From: an uncultured Alistipes sp.
Lineage (GTDB): Bacteria; Bacteroidota; Bacteroidia; Bacteroidales; Rikenellaceae
NCBI GenBank assembly: GCA_900769445.1
Contig: CAAGGR010000027.1
Span: 1-9,463 of the forward strand
Direction of reading: 5' to 3'
Length of the DNA: 9,463 bases
The position numbers were made by a program, and so were the translations under genes. The notes under the pieces were generated by a model that saw only the letters and a program-made list of their open reading frames with translations, did no database searches and had not been told where the DNA came from. This document shows, one piece after another, positions 1 through 5,065 of the stretch (the first letter of the stretch is position 1; each line of letters starts with the position of its first letter).

Positions 1-120
1 CAGAAGGGGTTAGATTTGGTGCCAAGTCGAAATTGGCACGGATGGGGGTGTACTTGGCGTACATCCCCATTCGGGACAATGAGCTTGGTGCCGAAGATGA
101 CCCCTTATCACAAGAAATTG
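1..120. repeat. Structured palindromic element, copy 1 (left edge cut by window)
   Basis: Imperfect palindrome immediately downstream of the ssb stop codon. The outer arms 2-26 and 84-108 pair over 25 positions with only three mismatches, including G3 facing A107; several pairs are G.T. Inside is a hairpin with arms 39-53 and 59-73 (15 pairs, two of them G.T) and loop 54-58 (TTGGC). A second 7-bp hairpin, 19-25 with 33-39 (GTGCCAA/TTGGCAC), competes with the outer stem. The right flank CACAAGAAATT (109-119) matches the flank of copy 2 and should pair with sequence left of the window, so the copy is incomplete here. It belongs to the same family as 4351-4421, 7115-7246 and 8599-8722, and shares its inner-hairpin type with 7115-7246. 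Its function is not known to me; a transcribed 3'-UTR structure or a MITE/REP-like repeat are the main options. Confidence 0.72.
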
Positions 121-600
121 CTAAAAAGGCAAATCATCCGCACTATCCTGCGGAATAAATGGTGCCTCTGGCGTTGGCTGAGGAGCCTGATATACAGGCT
201 GTTGTGATGCCTGATATGCAGGCTGCTGATAACTTGGCTGTGGCTGAGCAGAACCTGTCTGCGGCGCACCCTCTGGGCGACGACCAAGAAGCTTCATCTC
301 GTCGGCAACAATCTCTGTGGCGTAGTGCTTAACACCATCACGCTCCCACTCACGATTACGGAGACTACCCTCAATATAGAGCTGAGAACCCTTACGCACA
401 TACTTATCAACCACCTCTGCAAGACCGCGCCATAGGGTTACTGTATGCCACTCGGTATGCTCTGTAGTCTCATTTGTCTGGCGGTTGAAGATACGCTCAC
501 TTGTAGCCAAACGAACACGTGCAACCTTAACACCTGTTTCGAGTGTTCGCACCTCGGGGTCGAGACCCACGTTACCAACCAATATTACCTTATTTACCAT
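121..600 (-). CDS. ssb: Single-stranded DNA-binding protein
   Basis: Cytoplasmic protein that coats single-stranded DNA in replication, recombination and repair and recruits partner proteins through its C-terminal tip. The 159-residue product opens with the typical VNKVILVGNVGLDPEVR strand (residues 2-18), followed by an OB fold to about residue 106 (with WHTVTLWRGLAE at 51-62 and the GSQLYIEGSLR strand at 71-81). A Gln/Pro/Tyr-rich disordered linker (about 110-150) contains repeated YQxP/YQA units. The terminal tip DSADDLPF matches the acidic DDDIPF-type partner-binding peptide. The length is normal for the family. The ATG at 600 is the first sensible start and needs no extension. The gene lies 18 bases downstream of lpxK on the same strand, so it is probably cotranscribed. 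It is followed directly by palindromic element copy 1. The assignment is secure; it could be the main SSB or a paralogue. Confidence 0.95.
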   Translation of the reverse strand: MVNKVILVGNVGLDPEVRTLETGVKVARVRLATSERIFNRQTNETTEHTEWHTVTLWRGLAEVVDKYVRKGSQLYIEGSLRNREWERDGVKHYATEIVADEMKLLGRRPEGAPQTGSAQPQPSYQQPAYQASQQPVYQAPQPTPEAPFIPQDSADDLPF

Positions 601-618
601 GATATAATTCGTTTTATA

Positions 619-1695
619 TTAATCTGTTACATTCTGCTCATGCTGAGCATTATCCTGCTTGTCGACATGACGAATCTCCTCGACAAGACGTCCCAAGAAG
701 TCCTGATCAGGCCCCTCGACAAACTTCAGCGATATAGGCTGATAGTACATCGCGCGCATGAGTTGCTCAGGGAGTCGCGCACGACGAAGTCGCACTGCAT
801 CCTTCTCGGTCATGATAATCACCGCACGAGGGTTGTTGCGTAGCTTATCGTATAGTTTGCGCATATCCTCAGCCGTAAAGTCGTGATGATCACGGAAGAT
901 TAGCTTATCTACAACGTTAAACTTAGACTCCGCATCTGCGATAAATGGGCGCGGATTACCAATACCCGTCATAAGGATTGCTCGCTGACCATAGTTTACC
1001 TCCTCACGCTCGGCAAAGTGGAAGAGAGGCTCAATCACCGGGCTATTGATACGTGTAAAGTAGACCTTCTGATATGCAATAGAGCGCAGCTTATTGTACC
1101 ACAAACGCTTATCAATAGGAGTCATCGTCTCCGAACACTTAGTAACGATAAAGATATGCGCAGCGCTAAGACGCGATGGTAGATCTCGCAAACGACCCAA
1201 TGGGAGCATGCTATCCCCCTCAATTGGACGTGTCGAGTCGACAAGGATAATGTTTACCTTAGCCTTAACTCTGCGGTGCTGGAAGCCATCATCCATAACA
1301 ATAAGCGTAACCTCTGGATGCTCCTTACGAATGCGCTCAATACCGAGAACTCTATCCTCGCACACCACGACAACATTCTCGCTGAACTTAAGTTTAAGGA
1401 GTAGTGGCTCATCGCCCACATCTGCGTAGTTATCATTCACTTGCACCTCTCTGTAGCCCTTAGTTCTACGACCATAACCTCGGGAGAGTATAGCAACATT
1501 ATAGTGAGGCTTAAGCGCAGCAAGCAGATACTCGGCAGTTGGGGTCTTTCCCGTACCACCTACGGTGATGTTACCCACACACACCACAGGGATATCGAAG
1601 CTATAACTCTTCTTCACGCCCCAATCATAGAGGCAGTGGCGAAGGGTAATAACCATTCGATATATCCACGATAATATGCCCGCAATAAACTTCAT
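619..1695 (-). CDS. lpxK: Tetraacyldisaccharide 4'-kinase (lipid A biosynthesis)
   Basis: Inner-membrane-associated kinase that transfers phosphate from ATP to the 4' position of the tetraacyl-disaccharide 1-phosphate, giving lipid IVA. From the ATG at 1695 the protein is 358 residues, near the family norm. It has an N-terminal hydrophobic/amphipathic segment (about 1-25), a Walker A loop GNITVGGTGKTP (41-52), SRGYGRR (71-77), a Walker-B-like region VMDDGFQHRR (133-142), the PLGRLRD motif (165-171), DHHDF (269-273) and TEKDAVR (296-302). A TTG two codons upstream (1701) is possible, but the ATG gives the usual MKxI... start. The gene heads a two-gene unit with ssb (18-base gap). A good Bacteroidota promoter lies about 85-120 bases upstream (1782-1813). 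The gene implies a lipid A-containing outer membrane. Confidence 0.95.
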   Translation of the reverse strand: MKFIAGILSWIYRMVITLRHCLYDWGVKKSYSFDIPVVCVGNITVGGTGKTPTAEYLLAALKPHYNVAILSRGYGRRTKGYREVQVNDNYADVGDEPLLLKLKFSENVVVVCEDRVLGIERIRKEHPEVTLIVMDDGFQHRRVKAKVNIILVDSTRPIEGDSMLPLGRLRDLPSRLSAAHIFIVTKCSETMTPIDKRLWYNKLRSIAYQKVYFTRINSPVIEPLFHFAEREEVNYGQRAILMTGIGNPRPFIADAESKFNVVDKLIFRDHHDFTAEDMRKLYDKLRNNPRAVIIMTEKDAVRLRRARLPEQLMRAMYYQPISLKFVEGPDQDFLGRLVEEIRHVDKQDNAQHEQNVTD

Positions 1696-1781
1696 ATTCA
1701 AATAATTTCTTAAGACTACATATCAAAACCACACACCCAAATCCGATTATGCCATCATGATATACAATCCCACAATCAGGT

Positions 1782-1813
1782 CAAAGGTAGCACTTATTTT
1801 TATAAGTGCCAAA
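1782..1813 (-). promoter_or_regulatory. Bacteroidota-type promoter for lpxK-ssb
   Basis: Read on the minus strand, TTTG at 1813-1810 (-33 element) is followed after exactly 20 bases by TACCTTTG at 1789-1782, a perfect match to the TAnnTTTG -7 consensus of Bacteroidota sigma-ABfr promoters. Transcription would start at about 1775-1779, leaving a leader of about 80 nt before the lpxK ATG at 1695. The spacer is filled by an inverted repeat (listed separately). The call rests on consensus and spacing only. Confidence 0.7.
1790..1809. promoter_or_regulatory. Inverted repeat filling the lpxK promoter spacer (candidate operator)
   Basis: The arms GCACTTAT (1790-1797) and ATAAGTGC (1802-1809) are a perfect 8-bp inverted repeat around TTTT. 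They occupy precisely the 20 bases between the -33 and -7 elements of the lpxK-ssb promoter. This placement suits a dimeric regulator that blocks or remodels the promoter. The repeat could instead be chance in an AT-rich region; no candidate regulator gene is in the window. Confidence 0.4.
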
Positions 1814-1883
1814 TAATTATGAGCATTTTACGACTTTCCTTCACTTTTTACAAATTTAACGACACATTCAGCGAAATATTTCT

Positions 1884-1891
1884 TATCTTTG
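1884..1891 (+). promoter_or_regulatory. Candidate -7 promoter element for the M23 peptidase operon
   Basis: TATCTTTG matches the Bacteroidota TAnnTTTG -7 consensus and ends only 6 bases before the ATG at 1898. If it is used, transcription would begin at or within a few bases of the start codon, giving a leaderless or nearly leaderless mRNA. No convincing TTTG -33 box is found 19-21 bases upstream, so the call is tentative. Confidence 0.4.
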
Positions 1892-1897
1892 TACATT

Positions 1898-3193
1898 ATG
1901 AGTATTTTCAAGCGACTATCTACACTTCTACTATTACTTTTGGTTGTAGGATGTGGCGGCTTCTCTGCCGAAAAGAAGAGCGAAAACAGAGCAACTGAGG
2001 AGGTTGTTGAACCAACCTTTCTCTATGGTATCGACATCGAGGGCTACGAGATTGTCAACGACACCGTGCGTATGGGTGAAACCGTAGGTGGCATCCTTGG
2101 TCGTCGTGGCATTTCAGCAGTAACTATTGACCGCTTAGATAAAGCTTCTAAGGAGATATTCCCGCTTAGGAAGATACGCGCCGACAACGCATATACAACA
2201 TTTACACGCAGCTATACCGACTCACTTGGAGAGCATAGCGCATTGGATTATATCGTTTACCACAAGAACGCTATCGATTATGTAGTCTTCGGATTTGTGG
2301 GCGACAGCATCAGCATCACACTTGGCTCACGCCCTGTGGATATCATCCGTAAGCGCTGCGAGGCATCGATTACATCCTCGCTATGGGGTACTATCATGGA
2401 GCAAAATCTTCCATATGCCCTTGCTGCTGAGTTCGAGGATATATATCAGTGGACTGTCGACTTCTTCGGCATACAGCCTGGCGATTCATTTAAGGTTGTC
2501 TACGACGAGAAGATAATCGACGGCGAGAGCGTAGGCATCGGCCGCATCTGGGGTGCTGAGTTTGTGCATGGTAACAAGCAGTACTACGCTATTCCATATG
2601 CTCATGATGGCAAGCTACGCTATTGGGAGGCTAATGGTGAGTCGCTCCGCAAGCAGTTCCTTAAGGCGCCATTGAAGTACACACGCATCAGTTCAAAGTT
2701 CTCAAAGGCGCGTCTTCACCCTGTATACAAGGTCTATCGACCACACCATGGCGTAGACTATGCAGCACCTGCTGGTACTCCAGTACACTCGGTTGCTGAT
2801 GGCACAGTAACCTTCCGCGGTTGGGATAAAGGTGGCGGTGGTAACACCATCAAAATCAAGCATGCTGGCGGTATGGAGACTGGCTACCTACACCTCAAGA
2901 GTTTTGCCAAGGGCATCTCGGTTGGTACTCGCGTATCGCAGGGTCAGCTTATCGGATATGTTGGCTCTACAGGAGCATCTACAGGTCCACATCTCGACTT
3001 CCGTATCAAGAAGAACGGCACACCTATAGATCCTCTTAAGATGGTACAAGAGCCAGCAGAGCCTCTACCATCGGCACATAAGGCAGCCTTCGAGGCTGTG
3101 CGCGACAGAGTCATTGCCGAACTTGATGGCAAAGAGATTGTAGGTGGCGCTATCACCGAACAGGATATATTCCCAACTTCAAAGAGCGAATAA
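1898..3193 (+). CDS. M23-family peptidase lipoprotein (cell wall endopeptidase, Csd3/MepM-like)
   Basis: Probable envelope lipoprotein that cleaves peptidoglycan cross-links. The 431-residue product starts with a lipoprotein signal: KR, a run of leucines and lipobox VVGC with Cys19. Residues about 40-150 resemble the LysM-like/Csd3 N-terminal domains that precede M23 domains, and 155-260 a second such domain (EFEDIYQWTVDFFGIQPGD at 178-196). The LytM/M23 domain covers about 262-385, with HHGVDY (H284, D288), YLHL (H331) and GPHLDF (H365, D367). The usual HxH zinc motif is HxD here: by alignment to LytM, H365 is the catalytic base and D367 replaces the zinc-binding His. Other M23 landmarks are intact, so I expect an active or variant-metal enzyme rather than a pseudoenzyme. 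A TTG at 1889 could extend the protein by three residues, but the ATG gives a better signal peptide. It is first in an operon with the next two genes (one-base gap). Confidence 0.88.
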   Translation: MSIFKRLSTLLLLLLVVGCGGFSAEKKSENRATEEVVEPTFLYGIDIEGYEIVNDTVRMGETVGGILGRRGISAVTIDRLDKASKEIFPLRKIRADNAYTTFTRSYTDSLGEHSALDYIVYHKNAIDYVVFGFVGDSISITLGSRPVDIIRKRCEASITSSLWGTIMEQNLPYALAAEFEDIYQWTVDFFGIQPGDSFKVVYDEKIIDGESVGIGRIWGAEFVHGNKQYYAIPYAHDGKLRYWEANGESLRKQFLKAPLKYTRISSKFSKARLHPVYKVYRPHHGVDYAAPAGTPVHSVADGTVTFRGWDKGGGGNTIKIKHAGGMETGYLHLKSFAKGISVGTRVSQGQLIGYVGSTGASTGPHLDFRIKKNGTPIDPLKMVQEPAEPLPSAHKAAFEAVRDRVIAELDGKEIVGGAITEQDIFPTSKSE

Positions 3194-3194
3194 T

Positions 3195-3608
3195 ATGGAG
3201 GATAACTTCCTAAAATTCATACACAAACACCATCTGCTTACCCTTGCTACTACAAATAGCGAGGGTATGCCTTATGTAGCCAACTGCTTCTATGCCTACG
3301 ACAAGGAGCGCAACCTCTTTATCTTTACCTCAGACACCACCACACGTCATGGCAAAGAGATGGAGGAGAACCCAAATGTAGCACTCTCTATTGCCCTCGA
3401 GACACGTGTTGTGGGGCGTATTCAGGGTCTGCAAATAGTGGGCAAGGCTCAGCGTGGCGATAGTAAGGCACAGGCTACCTATATCAAACGTTTTCCATAT
3501 ACTGCGGTAGCACCGCTATCGCTATGGATGGTAGCCCCTACGATGATGAAACTTACGGATAACACCTTAGGATTTGGCAAGAAGTTGATATGGCAAAGCG
3601 AGGAGTAA
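3195..3608 (+). CDS. YhbP-like pyridoxamine 5'-phosphate oxidase-family (FMN split barrel) protein
   Basis: Small 137-residue cytoplasmic protein of the PNPOx-like split-barrel fold, closest in pattern to the YhbP/UPF0306 group. The N-terminal part reads FIHKHHLLTLATTNSEGMPYVANCFYAYD (residues 8-36), a typical first helix plus strands. There follow FIFTSDTTTRHGKEMEENPNVALSI (43-66), which matches the FMN-phosphate-contacting region of the family, and a C-terminal LTDNTLGFGKKLIW block (120-133) characteristic of YhbP proteins. Flavin or heme-type cofactor binding and the substrate are inferred from the fold only; many members have no known reaction. The ATG at 3195 follows the M23 stop by one base, and the 3' end overlaps the ispD start by 19 bases, indicating translational coupling. 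An upstream in-frame start inside the M23 gene (3144) would add a non-homologous tail and is rejected. Confidence 0.82.
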   Translation: MEDNFLKFIHKHHLLTLATTNSEGMPYVANCFYAYDKERNLFIFTSDTTTRHGKEMEENPNVALSIALETRVVGRIQGLQIVGKAQRGDSKAQATYIKRFPYTAVAPLSLWMVAPTMMKLTDNTLGFGKKLIWQSEE

Positions 3609-4267
3609 TAATTGTTGCAGGAGGCTCGGGTAGTCGCATGCAATCGTCGCTACCTAAGCAATTTATGATTCTTGGTGGCGAGCCTGTTGTTGCTCGCACT
3701 ATAAATAGCTTCTCCGAGGCTCTGCCAGGTGCGGAGATAGTCGTTGTGCTACCCGAGGAGCATATACCCCTTTGGCGTAATCTCACAGCACGTTTCGATG
3801 TTGCACCCCACCGCATAGTATGTGGCGGCAAGGAGCGCTTCGACTCAGTTAAAAATGGCATCAAGGCCTTATCGGAGGAGGTTGAGTATATCGCTATCCA
3901 CGATGGCGTGAGAGCTTTGGTAAGCAAGCGTCTTATCGTAAGCACTATGCTCGAGGTGGAGAGGTGTGATGCTGTCATCCCCGTTGTGGATGCTGTAGAC
4001 TCATACCGCATGGTGGATGGCGACGATTCTAAGGTTATATCTCGCTCGTTGCTCCGCATTGTGCAGACACCACAGGTCTTTCGTAGCGACATCCTACGTC
4101 GCGCCTACGATCAGGAGTTCGATGCTCGCTTTACCGACGATGCTACGGTTGTAGAGTCGTTAGGCGTAAAGATTACTCTCTTGAATGGCGAACGCTCAAA
4201 TATCAAACTCACCACCCCAGAGGATATGATATATGCTGAAGCTGTGCTTCAACACAGTGAAAAGTAA
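3590..4267 (+). CDS. ispD: 2-C-methyl-D-erythritol 4-phosphate cytidylyltransferase
   Basis: Cytoplasmic enzyme of the MEP isoprenoid pathway that joins CTP and 2-C-methyl-D-erythritol 4-phosphate to give CDP-methylerythritol and pyrophosphate. The 225-residue length is typical. The nucleotide-binding signature is intact: VIIVAGGSGSRM (6-17) with Arg16, PKQF (22-25) with Lys23, GGKERFDSVKNG (79-90), IHDGVRALVS (103-112), TPQVF (160-164), TDDATVVE (182-189) and NIKLTTPEDM (204-213). It lacks an IspF domain, so it is not the IspDF fusion. The start overlaps the end of the flavoprotein gene by 19 bases; the ATG at 3590 gives the expected short MAKRG leader before the first beta strand. It is last in the operon and is followed by a terminator hairpin at 4302-4336. 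Confidence 0.95.
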   Translation: MAKRGVIIVAGGSGSRMQSSLPKQFMILGGEPVVARTINSFSEALPGAEIVVVLPEEHIPLWRNLTARFDVAPHRIVCGGKERFDSVKNGIKALSEEVEYIAIHDGVRALVSKRLIVSTMLEVERCDAVIPVVDAVDSYRMVDGDDSKVISRSLLRIVQTPQVFRSDILRRAYDQEFDARFTDDATVVESLGVKITLLNGERSNIKLTTPEDMIYAEAVLQHSEK

Positions 4268-4301
4268 AAATATGGTGCGCTTCGCGCGAGATTATATGTA
4301 A

Positions 4302-4336
4302 AAGGCTGTCCAATACAAACTGGACAGCCTTATTTA
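4302..4336. terminator. Rho-independent terminator hairpin downstream of ispD
   Basis: A perfect 11-bp stem, AAGGCTGTCCA (4302-4312) with TGGACAGCCTT (4321-4331), closes an 8-base loop and is followed by TATTTATA on the plus strand. On the minus strand the stem runs into CTTTTACAT, so it can work in both directions between the convergent ispD and DUF4923-like genes. It is unrelated in sequence to the neighbouring palindromic element. Confidence 0.82.
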
Positions 4337-4350
4337 TAGTACAATCCCCC

Positions 4351-4421
4351 AAAGCGGAGTTTACTTAACGTAAACGAGCATTTCAAACTAAAGGCAGATG
4401 CCAAAATCGCCAACAAGACAC
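4351..4421. repeat. Structured palindromic element, copy 4 (one outer arm degenerate or lost)
   Basis: The inner hairpin has arms 4359-4364 (GTTTAC) and 4370-4375 (GTAAAC) around loop TTAAC, then a purine internal loop (GGA against GA), then GC/GC and AA/TT pairs. Sixteen bases, AAAGCGGAGTTTACTT at 4351-4366, are identical to 8645-8660 of copy 3. The right flank (GGCAGATGCC... then CAACAAGACACG, 4393-4422) resembles the right outer arm of copy 3, but I find no matching left arm; the ispD terminator lies there instead. It begins about 6 bases beyond the stop codon of the DUF4923-like gene. The hairpin could serve as part of that gene's 3' end. Confidence 0.6.
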
Positions 4422-4427
4422 GCAAAA

Positions 4428-5054
4428 CTACCTTCCGAATAATACACTCAAATATATATCTCCAAACGAATCCACCACACTCTTAATCATGATAAAATTC
4501 TCATCTTTAGCAAGTGATGGTCGGATAACTGCAAGTTCACGGAGAATATCGCGCATATCAATAAGTAGTGCTATTTTTGAAGACACTGTCTTAAGATAAC
4601 CTGATACTTTGTAGGTATGGTTATTGTAGGTGTAAGAGGCCTTAACCTTTGCGGTAGTGGGGTCATAGGTGTAGTTACCCTCATATACCTGATCAAGAGT
4701 ACCTATAACTGCTACGCCGTTACGATTGAGGGTAAGAGAACAGCAACCCTCGACAATACCATTACGCTTTAACTCTGAGAGTACGAAGGTCTCGAGTTGT
4801 GGTATCGCCATAGAGGCGAGTGAGTTAACACCTAAGTACTCCACACGTGCAGAGAGGTAGTGCCATGTGCCGAGAACCTTACCCTTAGCAGGGGCATTCT
4901 CACGCAAGATGGCGTAGTGGTCGGGGGCAGACTGCACCGCAGCAGCCTCGTTAAGAAGCGTACCGAGAGCCTTGCCCAAATCTATCTGTGCAGAGGCCTC
5001 AGTGCTAACACCGAGACCTACAGCACATAGTATTACAAGGAGTAATTTTCGCAT
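4428..5054 (-). CDS. DUF4923-like secreted/periplasmic protein
   Basis: A 208-residue exported protein. An N-terminal signal peptide is clear (MRKLLLVILCAVGLG..., cleavage likely after about residue 22, ASA-Q) with no lipobox cysteine. The mature part begins with a short helical region (IDLGKALGTLLNEA, 24-37). A GTWHYLSARVEYLG segment (62-75) follows, then a helical stretch (about 77-97) and beta-rich sequence with GNYTYDPTTAKV and YTYNNHTYKVSGYL. This order (signal peptide, GxW strand, helices, lipocalin-like strands) fits the Bacteroidota-restricted DUF4923 family, but I assign it from memory of the pattern. No catalytic residues are recognisable and the role is unknown. The start is 11 bases after the nadE stop, so it is probably cotranscribed with nadE despite no obvious functional link. 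Confidence 0.7.
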   Translation of the reverse strand: MRKLLLVILCAVGLGVSTEASAQIDLGKALGTLLNEAAAVQSAPDHYAILRENAPAKGKVLGTWHYLSARVEYLGVNSLASMAIPQLETFVLSELKRNGIVEGCCSLTLNRNGVAVIGTLDQVYEGNYTYDPTTAKVKASYTYNNHTYKVSGYLKTVSSKIALLIDMRDILRELAVIRPSLAKDENFIMIKSVVDSFGDIYLSVLFGR

Positions 5055-5065
5055 CTCAGGGGTAA

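Noticed and set aside
445..843. Plus-strand open frame across the ssb-lpxK junction
   Set aside because: Antisense to the two well-supported genes, with no domain pattern.
1819..1913. Matches to the element core: ATGAGCATTTT at 1819-1829, and ATGAGTATTTTCAAGC at the M23 start (1898-1913), which resembles 8668-8683
   Set aside because: Neither has the facing TTTAC arm or any outer arm, and the second is the coding start of the lipoprotein (MSIFK). Probably chance, though the 15/16 match is curious.
3553..4092. 179-codon minus-strand open frame opposite ispD
   Set aside because: Low-complexity Ser/Thr/Arg-rich translation, antisense to a clear IspD; a shadow frame.
4277..4287. Small GCGC-TTC-GCGC hairpin just after ispD
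   Set aside because: Only four base pairs and no T tract; the adjacent 11-bp stem is the better terminator.
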